Origin: Plantago ovata
Lineage: Eukaryota > Streptophyta > Magnoliopsida > Lamiales > Plantaginaceae
Assembly: GCA_028274465.1 (NCBI GenBank)
Contig: CM051456.1
Location: 102,833,348-102,897,347, forward strand
Length of the DNA: 64,000 nt
Reading direction: 5' to 3'
In this document: piece by piece, positions 1-10,263 of the stretch
How the letters are laid out: each line of letters starts with the position of its first letter
Numbering within the stretch: position 1 is the stretch's first letter
Translations under genes and position numbers: made by a program
Notes under the pieces: model-generated
Database searches by the model: none
Seen by the model: only the letters and a program-made list of their open reading frames with translations
What the model was told of the DNA's origin: nothing

Positions 1-2420
1 GCAATGGACTCCTCCTGGAACACCACAGTTAAACGGTGTGTCTGAGAGGAGGAATCGAACCCTGTTAGACATGGTAAGATCAATGATTGGATTCTCGACT
101 CTTCCAAAGTATCTGTGGGGATATGCACTACAAACTGCAATCTACATTCTGAATCGTGTACCATCTAAATCAGTGGAGAAAACTCCTTATGAGTTATGGA
201 AGGGAAAGAAGCCTTCACTAGGCTATCTTAGACCTTGGGGCTGTCCTGCGATAGTCAAGCTGATGCTCACTGATAAGTTAGATGCCAAGGGTGTCAAAGT
301 ATATTTCATAGGCTATCCTCGTCAGACGAGAGGCTATGAATTCTATCATGCTGAAGATCACAAGGTGATCGTGTCTAGAAACGTGAAGTTTTTAGAAGCT
401 GAATACCTCGAAGAAGAGAGGTTAGATGATATGATAGAACTTGAAGAAATTCAAGACTTTGACACGCGCGAACATGAGGTCTTTAAATCTTCTGATTTGG
501 ACTCAAGTTCAGTGGGAGCTTTCGAAGCAGACAAGGGTGATGATATGACACTTGCTAGGCATGTCATAGTCAGTGGGAGTCCTGTGATTAGATCAACAGT
601 TGAAACCACACCTGTAGAACCCGTTGTCAACCAACCTGTGCAACAAGTTGCACAAGAGCAGCCTCCCGCAAGGGAACAGGGTTGCGCCCAACGACCAGCT
701 GCATCAGTACCCACTGATAATGTTCGTGTTACACGAAGCCAGAAAAGAAAAGCACCAGAACAAGTCGAGCTCCGTAGGTCGAAGAGGATCCTTAGAGGAC
801 CTCAGAAGCAAAGCCTTATGATAGAAGACATCAGTGAACTTGATGTCGGTTTATCAGATCGGTAAAATCCCGAGACCTACAAAGAGGCAATAATTGTTAT
901 TGACTCAGACAAATGGCAAGAGGCCATGGAATTAGAAATGGATTCAATGTACCAGAACCAAGTTTGGAACTTGGTAGACTTGCCCCAAGGGGTTAGACCA
1001 ATTGGGTGCAAATGGGTCTTTAAACGAAAGACAGATGCCGATGGCAAGGTACAAACGCACAAATCTAGGCTTGTGGCAAAAGGCTACACGCAAAGGTATG
1101 GCATCGATTACGATTAAACCTTTTCACGAGTACCAAAATTGAAGTCCATTCGAATTCTACTTGCGATAGCTGCCTACTATGATTATGAAATCTGGCAAAT
1201 GGATGTAAAGACAGCCTTCCTCAATGGCAACGTTGAGGAAGAGGTTTGTATGGTACAGCCGGAAGGTTTTATTAGTAAAACCAGGCCAACTGCTGTATGG
1301 GCTAAAGCAAGCGTCAAGGAGCTGGAATATCCGCTTTGATGAAGCTGTCAAATCGTTTGACTTCATCAGAAGCAAGGAAGATCCCTGTGTCTATGCGAGA
1401 CACAGCGACAAAGGAGTTGTTTTCATGATCATTTATGTAGATGACATTTTGATCATGGGAAACAATGTCTCTATGCTAGAAGAGACTAAAGTTTGGTTAT
1501 CAAGTACCTTCTCGATGAAGGACTTGGGTGAAGCGAACTACATCCTAGGGATCAAGATCTTTAGAGATAGATCCAAGAGGATGTTGGGAATGACACAGTC
1601 CACCTACATCGACAAAATACTGAAGCGTTATAAGATGGACGACTCAAAGAGAGGCTTTCTCCCAGCTAGGCATGGGATTGTCTTATCAGTTAAGGATAGT
1701 CCTAAAACTGATGAAGAAAGAAATGCAATGAGTCGTGTGTCCTATGCTTCGGCAGTAGGGTCTATAATGTATGCAATGAATTGCACAAGGCCCGATGTGG
1801 CATATGCGCTTAGTGTCACTTGTCGACACCAACAGAATCCAGGAGTACCTCACTGGACTGCTGTAAAGAACATTCTTAAGTACCTTAGACGGACTAAAGA
1901 GATGTTCTTGGTGTTTGGTGGAGAACCAGAATTGAAGATGTCTGGGTATGTCGACGCTGGATTTGAATCAGATCCTGATGACTTTAAGTCACAGACAGGA
2001 TACGTATTCAAATTGAACGGAGGAGCTGTCTGTTGGAAGAGCTCTAAGCAAGCCACGATTGCTGACTCATCCACAGAGGCCGAGTACATTGCTGCATCAG
2101 AAGCATCGAAAGAAGCTGTCTGGATTTCAGAGTTCTTGAAGGAATTGAGGGTTGTTCCTGCTCCCAGTCCAATAACGATTTATTGTGACAATACGGGCAC
2201 TGTCGCTCAAGCTAGGGAGCCTAGATCTACAAACAAGAACAAACATGTACTTAGAAAATATCACGTTATACGTGAGATTATAGATAGAGGAGAAGTTAGT
2301 ATAGAACGTGTCTCAACCACGGACTACGTGGCAGATCCTTTCACCAAGATCTTATCAGTGGAAGTCCACTTAAGACATTATGCTAATCTGGGCATTAGGC
2401 ATAAAGGTGACTGGCTCTAG
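1..2420 (+). pseudogene. Copia-A1 pol remnant: integrase C-terminus, RT, RNase H
   Basis: The polyprotein portion enters the window in the integrase core (motif [19 protein letters not shown] near 30-90). The Copia-specific integrase tail follows ([21 protein letters not shown]), then an acidic linker to about 860. The reverse transcriptase runs from about 940 to 1690 (WNLVDLPQG, GCKWVFK, AFLNG, YGLKQASRSWN, and the catalytic YVDDILI near 1433-1453). The RNase H lies at about 1930-2330 (GYVDAGFESD, SSTEAEYIA, ITIYCDNTG, ADPFTK). In an active element this codes for cDNA synthesis and integration. It is a broken fossil with a few interruptions. The order INT-RT-RH identifies Ty1/Copia. Confidence 0.93.
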
Positions 2421-2423
2421 TCC

Positions 2424-2434
2424 AAGTGGGAGAT
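2424..2434 (+). other. Polypurine tract of Copia-A1
   Basis: A purine-rich run (AAGTGGGAGAT) lies directly upstream of the LTR. This is the usual second-strand primer site of LTR retrotransposons. The same motif is seen on the minus strand beside the 3' LTR of Copia-A2 (43535-43545). Confidence 0.85.
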
Positions 2435-4532
2435 TGATAGTGTATATGTCCTAGAGACAGTCCTTACTAAGGGCATGGTGCCCTTATAGAGGACATATAT
2501 GTACTATTACACAGGTCAACGTAATATAATATATGTTTGTTTCATTTTACTGTTGAGTATCGCTTTCATATTTATATTACACCAGGCTACAGCATGTCAT
2601 ATCTTTATTGCTGTCTGTATTGATACTGAACATGTCCCCTCGGATAGATGACCGATCACACAGTTAGTGGGAGCTATGTGAATTATCATCTATCCCAAAC
2701 TCTCCCTAGTCGTGGTACATCTCGGATGTGGGGGTCTGAATGAACCTGACAAGACTAGTATGCGTGGAGGTTATACTTGTTGGAGCAAGTGTGAGCCGAT
2801 CCCACGGCCACGGAACGGATTGTTGGACAATCAAGGAACGTTCCCATAACTGCGCATAGTTGTTCGAAGAAGCTTTATCGAAAATGGAAGTACCCTCCGG
2901 ACACTCCCATCGATGTATACTCTACACCGACTTGTCTATGGGAACCGGTGAGTTGTCGAAGTGATGTCATTCGTCCTTTGCACTTACAGGACTTTATCAT
3001 CACATTTGTTGCTCCATATCCTTGGTGGAACCGTCGATGTCAGCTCTGAATAAGCAGTTGACCTAAGACACGATCCAGGATTATGGCTAAATACAAATGG
3101 GGGTGATAAGTGAATCTGTGAAGGATTCATCTCTCAAGTGTAGCACAGGAGAGCACTGCTCGTAGTCTGCATAGTTGTGTTGGTAAAGTCACTGGCCAGT
3201 GCAAATGATATATTATGATGGTCATAAGTATATCTTAACCAAACAACTCCCTGAGACGCCCGTGGATGTATTATTGGGATAGACACTTCATCGATCCTAG
3301 ATACATCCGAGCAAGTCAGATGAAGGGACGTTACCATCGCCGCGTTGAGCGCAACAGGCTTCGCAACGAAAGGGTTAGCTTTGAGAAACCTCTCAAACGT
3401 CCTCGCGTATTAATATTGCAAATGGAACCGTCTAGGAATTCCATGTTGCCTAGTCTAGGACTTGCTTAATACGATGAGGCCCTATGGGTCACACTATGCG
3501 GTGATTCAGCCTATCAGGATATCCTTGAAGATGGAATCGCAATTAATTTGGAATTAATTGTGATTGATGGATTATAATTGATTTGGAATTAATTATAATA
3601 ATTGGTGGCTCAATTAATAATTTGGAATTATTAATTGAATTGGCTAATTAATTGTATTTTATGTAAATACAATTAAAGATTATATTTTGGAAATATAATG
3701 GAGGTTTGATTGTAAAGGATATGTTAATTTAGAATTAACATATGCACTTGGGCAAAATCTACTTGGAGTTTGGATTGCCTTAGAAATATAAGTGGGTCCC
3801 AAAAGTGGGACCCACCTCCCGTAGGACAGGCGCGCGCGCGCGTGGCTGAGTAGGGGAAGGAGTTTGACTCCTTCCTCTATTAGAAGTACAAGGGATAAGT
3901 TAGATTTTCCTGATTGAGTTTTAATTTGATTGGGAATGAATCTAGACTTGATATTGGTTTCCTTGTGCGATAAGAATTAGATTCTTATTCCTTTACGAAG
4001 TCTAATTGCTTATGCTTTAGGCTTCTATAGACTACTATATATAGTAGACTATTAGAGAGAGTTTTATATACGATTTGAAACACAGTTTTGAACACGAGTT
4101 TCAGACACAGTTATTCTACCCAGTTTTCTTAGAGAAACTAAAACTCTCCCCTCCTCCCCTTAGCCTCACGCGCGCGCACACCGCCACTGGAGGGAATTGC
4201 TGCCCCGTCTTCTTGGTCACATAAAGAATATCCTAGCATTCTTCTGATAGGTTGTTCATCCTGGATACCAAGGTTGAGGTTCTAGGAGCTGGAAACTAAC
4301 TCTTATTGTCTTGCAGATATACAGAGTATTGTAGATATCTTCAACTTCGACGAAGGAGAAGATACACCGGAATATTACGAAGACTTGGTAGCTGCTTTGG
4401 AAGTAAGGTTAGTCTTCTAATTGACGTGTTTATATATATACGACATATGCATAATCAATTAACCAGTATGTTAAGAAAATTTTTAAAATTCCGCTGCGTA
4501 CCCTAGGGTAACTCTGACCATATTTTCTTACA
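2435..4532 (+). repeat. Copia-A1 3' LTR
   Basis: The 2098-bp LTR begins TGATAGTG and ends TTCTTACA (TG...CA). Four other copies lie in the window: 12541-14622, 41447-43534, 44383-46458 and 51557-53640. It holds an AT-rich block near 3540-3740, a short (CG)n run near 3830, a TATA box near 4036 and a downstream pyrimidine-rich leader. Small ORFs of 60-90 codons in the LTR recur among copies but are most likely incidental. Confidence 0.95.
4036..4043 (+). promoter_or_regulatory. Probable TATA box of the Copia-A LTR promoter
   Basis: TATATATA lies inside the palindrome CTACTATATATAGTAG, about 490 bp before the LTR end. The same block is kept in the other Copia-A LTRs. Position and sequence fit a plant LTR RNA polymerase II promoter; the transcription start itself is not shown by sequence. 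Confidence 0.6.
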
Positions 4533-6348
4533 CTTGATTGCATGTTTCAGCAACCTTAGTTTGACCAAACTGATAGATTACTGGAGGACTACTATCAGTA
4601 GCACGTACAAAGGAGATAGGTGATTTATCTTTTCTCAAGATTTCTACGTTATCACCTTCGCACGTTGCTCCTAAACCTTCTTTCTGAGATGGATCTCTCA
4701 AATAAGAGTTTAGTTCAGTCAGCGTATTACTTGCTTCCACATAGGATTTGAAATTGATTTTCATCTTTTTCATTTCTTGGATTTCAGCAAGTAACTTTAG
4801 AATTGAGGACTGATACTCTTCCAATTCTAATGCCATTTGAGAATTTTTCTCTGCAGCCTCAACAATCAACTTCTTAAGACGCCTTATTTCAGCATCCTTT
4901 TCTTCTGTCTCTTCCTTCAGCAAAGCGTACTTTTCAGTAGTTTGCTTGGTCAGAGTTTCAGCAAGTTGTAGTTTCTCTTGCTGTTTGCTGAGAGTTTTCT
5001 CAAATCTTTCGATTTCACCTTGAATCTTGTCAAGGTCAATCTCGTCTTCACTTTCTGAATCAAGTCAGAGGTAGAGTTATTTACCTGACCGGGCCATGAG
5101 GCAGAATTCGTAGTTCGACACATCTGGATAAGCTTCCATAGCTATTCCACACACTTCTTTGCCAATCTCCACGTCTAGAGTGGCTTCTTCATCGTCGGTG
5201 TCTGAACTTTCATCCTTACTGTCTTCGGAGCTTGTATCAATACACAATGCATCGATTTTTGCTTGAAGCTTCTTCTTTTCTTTAGCAATGAAAGCTCTTT
5301 TGAACTTCTTCTTCCTTTCAGCAGATTTGCCTTTCAGCAAAGGGCAATTAGCTTTGAAGTGTCCAGGCTTTTTGCAGTAAAAACATAGATCATTTCCAAC
5401 TGCTGGTTCTTCGGATGATGTAGCTTGCTGAGCTTGCTTGTTCAGCGAGCTAGTATCATTCTCGTACTTATGGTAGTTGTTACCAAGATGCTTTTTCAGC
5501 TTCTCTTTTGCTTTTCGCCTTTCAAGTTCCTTACTGATGAACTTCTTCATGTTTTTAACAACTAAAGCATTTTCATCAGCAGGCTCTTTATCATTCTTCT
5601 TTTCAGAAGATGACGGCTTTGCAGCAAGAGCAATGTTTTGCGATTTTTCAGCAAACGCATTTTCTCTTTGCTTTGTCTCATAATTGACAGTAGCAAGATG
5701 AGAGAACAACTCTGTTGGTGTAATGTCAGGCATTCCTTGATTATAATAGAAATTCTGAGTATGGATCCATTCTTGATTCAAACTTCTGATGATAGTTTTC
5801 ACTTTCTCAGAATCTGGATAAAGATTTCCAACACCCAGCGCCGCCATTTCACTAACAAGAGTTGCGAATCTGAAGTCCAAGTCTTCCAGTGACTCGTTAG
5901 CACCTTGCTTAAAGTTTTGAAACTTTAATTTAAGTACTTCAAGTTTGTTTTCCTTGGTCTTGTCAGATCCAGCACAAAGATCTTGAACCATTTTCCAAGC
6001 TTCCTTTGCAGTCTTAGCACCCCACAGTTTGCACTGTATGGTATCCGGAGTTGATCGAATGATGATGTTTCTAGCTTGGCCATCAAGACGGAATCTCTTA
6101 GCTTCGTCAGAAGTCCATTCCTCTCTTGGTTTTGGCACAACCGTATCTGATGGTTCGCCTTGGATGGTTTCCTTCCCAGCTTCAGTGGTTCTATGAGGGA
6201 AACTCCTTTCAACCTTGGTGATCTTGATAGGTCCATCATTAATGACGGTGACCATCTCATCACTAATGGCATCAAGATGTAGCATCATATTATTTCGCCA
6301 TTTCTCGTGATTTTCCAGCTTCAGCAAGGGAGCATCTCCTAAAGACAT
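4533..6348 (-). pseudogene. SIRE1 gag (Gag with CCHC knuckle and coiled coil)
   Basis: The capsid-like N-terminal region starts MSLGDAPLLKLENHEKW, the UBN2/Copia-type Gag start, which is why 6348 is chosen. It continues through LWGAKTAKEAWKMV and a basic segment to a CCHC zinc knuckle (CFYCKKPGHFKANC, near 5347-5390). A Ser/Asp/Glu-rich stretch follows, then a coiled coil (about 4760-4930). In live relatives Gag forms the virus-like particle that packages RNA. The same start and domain order occur at 14855 and 20254. The reading frame has few interruptions before Copia-A1 cuts it; treated as a fossil. Confidence 0.88.
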
Positions 6349-6446
6349 CCTGTCAGCAAAGCACTACCAAACTGATCAAGTGAGAGTGATTTACGGAAAG
6401 CACTTAAGGGGATCTAGGTTCAGTGCAGAAGGCTAAAGAACCTCCT

Positions 6447-6458
6447 GCTCTGATACCA
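6447..6458 (-). other. Primer binding site (initiator tRNA-Met) of SIRE1
   Basis: The minus strand reads TGGTATCAGAGC two bases inside the LTR edge, the standard plant Copia primer site complementary to initiator tRNA-Met. It fixes the orientation and identifies 6461-8089 as the 5' LTR. Confidence 0.92.
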
Positions 6459-6460
6459 CT

Positions 6461-8089
6461 TGTTGGTCCCTTTAAACAACAAGAAAAGACTAGAGGGAGG
6501 GGGTGAATAGTCTTTCAAACTTTCGTCGTTTAAAACTTTCTCAGCAAGTGCTTATTACTTTTCAGTAATGAATTTGCTGATACTTAACTTTCTCAGCAAG
6601 CGTGAGTTACTTTGCAGTAACTAGGTTTGCTGATACTTAAAATTAGAGAGCGGAAGTCTTTGAAACAATTAAGTGCTCTTTCAGCAAGTAAAGGATTTCA
6701 GCAAGTGAATTGAGTGACTGTGTACAAACAGATATAAATTGCTGAAAGCTAAATGCAGTAAGTAAATCACAGCGCTTTTATAGTGGTATATGAGAGTGGC
6801 GTAATCTCTCAACTAATCCACTTCGTCCTTTCTAGGACTGAATCCACTAAGATATGATTGAGGTTCCTTACAATCTCCTATCTAAAGCGATTCAACAGAA
6901 ACCAAAGCACACTTGCTTTGTCTCCAACCTAAACTAGAGAACTCAACCTTGTTCTCCACCAAACTTGGTACTTTTAATCAGCAAAACTATGCTCGATTAA
7001 GTTCCCCCTGAATATCACGCCTGAAAGGGTGTATTTTCAGTTAGAGAGTTTTGGGGTGAGATGACTTAATTATAACTTATTCAGTTACAACAAGTAATCT
7101 AAGAAACACAACTTGGAATACTTTGCAGTAAACAAGTTTGATTGTTTCTGGTGTCAAGACTTGTTCTTGTTCGAAAGAAAGAACACTTAACTAATTTCTT
7201 AGCCGAGTTTGTTCTACTTCTTCACAAGTAGCTTTTTCAAGCTTTAAGTCTTGGAACGGATCAATGGCAGTAAGAGTGTTTGAAGGTTTGTGAGTTTTTA
7301 AGCACAAGTGAGAGTTTGATTACGTTGTTGACACACATCAACTCTTTGCCGGATGACCTCTATTTATAGTGCAAGTAAGGAGTCGTTTGAATTTCAAATC
7401 CTAAGGCTTTTGTTCCTTAACATGTCACTATCTTGCTTTTGTACTTTCAGCAGCGACTTTGTTTGTCTTCTAGTCTTCATGTCCTTCGCGTGCATGCTTT
7501 GCATTAAATGCACTTTTGAATAGAATTCAAACAGTAACATTGGAGCGCAAATTCTCGTACATTCAGCAAGAGGTCACATATGTTTATCAACAAGTGGTCA
7601 GTCTCAGTTTCAGCAAGTACAACCTACACTGTCTTTCAGATTTTCACTTATGCAATGCTGTTGCTGAAAATTCCACTTTCTGAGCAACACGTGCCTTACC
7701 AGTCTTCAGCAATCTTCAAGTCTTCAAGTCTTCAAGTCTTCAGATCTTCAAAAGTCTTCAAGATTCTGACCGGTTTCTTATTTGCTTCAATAATTTGTTT
7801 GTAATAAACAAAATATATCTTCAGCAAATGCTTCAATAGGTTATTTTCTTTTCAGAAAATAAGATACATTAAAGCTAAGCATCAATAAGATATTTTCTTT
7901 TCAGAAAATAAAATACATCATACGCAAAAGGAATAACTTATCTAACACCTAACTAAGTCATCAGCAAACGTTCCTCTTTTACAATGTCCTTAAATTTCTA
8001 AATTCCTATGGACCTTAAGAGTACTAGTTACTGGACTTTCCTTAATTTAGCATGGTTAATTGCTCATCAAAATTACAAGTTTCCTAACA
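6461..8089 (-). repeat. SIRE1 5' LTR
   Basis: This 1629-bp LTR reads TGTTAGG...CCAACA on the minus strand. A TATAAATAG box lies at 7360-7368 (minus strand). The core motif TCAGCAA and its complement TTGCTGA recur more than ten times along it, and a short CTTCAAGT tandem run lies near 7715-7750. Matching copies are at 14968-16532 and 58937-59526 (part), with a third cut into pieces between 20367 and 54127. Confidence 0.92.
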
Positions 8090-8806
8090 GAAATCCACCA
8101 CTTGTTGGTTCTCGAAGGTTAGTCCATTGTAGAAGTGTTGGACTAGGTCGGAAAGTTCAAAACCATGGTGAGGGCACTTGTTCGTGAGATCTTGGAACCT
8201 CTCGAACGCGGTGTAGATGGTCTCATCATAGTCCTGCTTGAATCCAGTGATTTGCGCCTTAAGCGCGGTAGTCAAGGTGTGTGGGAAGTATTTCTCCATG
8301 AAAGCTGAAAAAACCTTCTCCCAAGTGTCCAGCGAGCCTGCTGGAAGAGAACTTAACCATGACTTGGCTCTGTCGCCAAGTCCCATAGCAAAAACCTTCA
8401 TCCGTAACTCATCCGTTGTTATGTCAGCTCCGGGTCGTGGGAGTTGGTTGACGAAATCATCGATACCGTGCAAGTACCCCATCACATCTTCCCTTGATAA
8501 GCCATAGAACCTCGGAAGTTGTTGGAATGCGTGGTTCTTGATCTCCAGATCTCGGGTTGCAGACGAAAGAACAATCGCCGGTCCCCTCATACAATCCTTG
8601 GTGGGTTGAACCCATGCCTTCAGTGGTCTAGCTTCTGCCATTCCGTCGATTTCCTTGAAGAGACTGAGTAGAGATTCAGAGAAATCGGTTTCCTCTATTT
8701 CCTCTAGTGCGCTCCTTTCAAGTAGTCGCCTTCTTTGGTGGTAGACTCTGTCGATCTCAGCAATTGAATCAGAAAGCGGTGTTCCTGCAGAACGTGTATG
8801 CGGCAT
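8090..8806 (-). pseudogene. Gypsy-C1 gag, N-terminal part
   Basis: The protein starts MPHTRSAGTPL at 8806 and runs as one frame for about 240 residues until SIRE1 interrupts it. The core matches the retrotransposon Gag family of plant Athila/Tat elements: LEIKNHAFQQLPRFYG, a helix-rich middle, then KSWLSSLPAGSLDTWEKV and FMEKYFP. The homologous plus-strand gags start at 60994 and 63244 with MPHTRS. It is capsid-forming in live relatives. Zinc knuckle and pol are not in view here. Confidence 0.9.
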
Positions 8807-8955
8807 ACACTATCTGTAACAGACTAGGAAAGGTGAATTAGAAACAGACTAGGGAAGCAGTATCAGAGAGAGATTAAAAAGAAAAACTAAAACTAGTAGA
8901 ATTAGGAATCTAAAGCTGTATATATAAACAAATTAAACAGAAAAAAGGAGTATAG

Positions 8956-8974
8956 TCCCCGACAACGGCGCCAA
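8956..8974 (-). other. Primer binding site of Gypsy-C1
   Basis: The minus strand reads TTGGCGCCGTTGTCGGGGA, two bases inside the LTR end. This is the signature primer site of the plant Athila/Tat branch, usually ascribed to tRNA-Asp. Confidence 0.9.
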
Positions 8975-8976
8975 TT

Positions 8977-10263
8977 TGATGAACGCGCGGATGTCGTGCT
9001 CCGAATTCAAGCAAATAATATTTGTAATTAAGCCAAAGGCAATCCACAACTACAACGAAAACCGTAGTGTAGCAGTAGAATGACTCGAGTGTCGTTCTCT
9101 CAGGACTATAACTAGCTTTATCTATTTAACAAGAGAATATAAACAGCAGATAGATAGCAAAGGGTTTTTCTAACAGATAATGGAGATTGGTGATAGTATG
9201 GTCCTTCTTAGCATAACGGGTCGATAATCATGCATAAATTCCTCGGTCTTGCATAGAGATCTTTGAATCAATCTAGTGTCCTGTTGCAAATATTAAGCAC
9301 TACGAAGATAACTGGTCTGACAAGTCAATCACTGTTGTCCTATTGTGTTCCATAATTATTCAACACTACGAAGATAAACTCGCATACAGGTCGACAAGTG
9401 TCCAATTGTGCATAATAATTAATACAACATACGAGAATTTAGGCTGTGCCTGATCAACGAAATAAAGCAATGACACGGAGTATAATGCGCGATATAGCCA
9501 TTAGCATGATTATCTTCCCTTCGCTAAGAATTCACATACTACCACCAACGATAAGTTTATCTACTCATAATAGGCATGCAATCAATAGAAATCATGGAAG
9601 AAAACATATTGAAAGATATATAAAATAAGCAGATTTAACTGTAAGATACAAGTTATCGAAGGTTGTCAATCTCCGAAGAATTGCGATCCTACGAGCTCCA
9701 ATCCGCTATGAAAAAGTATCCCCTAAGCTACGGAACTCCCAGGACTGGCCCCGGGAAGTTCCTACCTAAAACTATAGAGAAAGGTGAGAAAGTAGGTCTG
9801 GAAAGATATGATTTTCGGAGAAAACAGAGCAACTATATATAGGCCCCGAAATACTGTGGGGCGGCCCCACACACCGGGCGGTTCGCCCGGTGTGGGGCGG
9901 TTCACCCCAGAGAATTTCTCGCGGAATTCCGCGTTTTCGACGCGTTTTTGGATTTCTTCCCCTTTTCGGACTCGGTTTCTGACTTCTAGTAGCCTCTAAC
10001 CTCCAGATTCGGCCCCTAGACTCCAAATCCCATCAGGAAACCTTCAGATACTCCAAATAGGCTTCTGGAACACCAATTCCTTGTCAACTTCAATATAATT
10101 GCCCGGAAATCTTCGAATTTCAACCAAAACCTGTAAAATAAAATCTAAACGGAAACGTGACACTATGCTAATAAAATGCATTAAAATATAGCTAAATTAA
10201 CATAGAGGATAGCTAAAATAGGTGAAAAAGACTCGAATGAAAGTGTAAAATACACATTCATCA
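8977..10263 (-). repeat. Gypsy-C1 5' LTR
   Basis: This 1287-bp LTR reads TGATGAAT...TTCATCA on the minus strand. A TATATATA box lies at 9834-9841. Just upstream of it in element orientation is a GC-rich hairpin-forming block (about 9854-9908) built from GGGCGGTTCGCCC-type words. A degenerate internal repeat containing CTACGAAGATA recurs near 9300-9400. Its outer ends resemble the LTR ends of Gypsy-D. Confidence 0.92.

Larger units (their letters stand above)
1..4532 (+). mobile_element. Copia-A1: 3' part of a Ty1/Copia retrotransposon
   Basis: This is the 3' portion of a Copia element: the end of integrase, reverse transcriptase and RNase H (to 2420), a purine-rich tract, and a complete 3' LTR (2435-4532). 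The 5' half lies left of the window. It is the same family as the element at 41447-53640; proteins and LTRs match closely. The right edge abuts SIRE-like gag sequence, so the element sits inside that gag; the expected 5-bp target duplicate on this side is CTTGA (4533-4537), with its partner outside the window. The coding part is broken in a few places. Lineage (Tork/Angela-like, from domain wording and LTR length) is an inference. Confidence 0.95.
4533..8089 (-). mobile_element. SIRE1: 5' part of a SIRE-like Copia element
   Basis: This minus-strand element shows a 5' LTR (6461-8089), a tRNA-Met primer site and most of a long gag (4533-6348). Its downstream part is cut off by Copia-A1, whose insertion separates the remainder to the left of the window. 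Its right edge (TGTTAGG on the minus strand at 8089) lies within the gag of an Athila-like element, with GAAAT (8090-8094) the expected target duplicate. Four other copies of the family occur in the window. SIRE/Maximus-like is inferred from the large Gag with coiled-coil extension; RT is not in view. Confidence 0.88.
8090..10263 (-). mobile_element. Gypsy-C1: 5' part of an Athila-like Gypsy element
   Basis: It holds a 5' LTR (8977-10263), a tRNA-Asp-type primer site, a short leader and the N-terminal part of gag, all on the minus strand. SIRE1 interrupts it at 8089/8090; the remainder must lie left of the window. Its LTR edge sits in the protease region of SIRE2, with CAAAC (10264-10268) the expected target duplicate. 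Two plus-strand relatives are at 59527 and 61787. Confidence 0.9.

Noticed and set aside
6447-6458. tRNA gene fragments at the primer sites
   Set aside because: Only 12-19 bases match tRNA 3' ends, each beside an LTR; no cloverleaf or A/B boxes are present.
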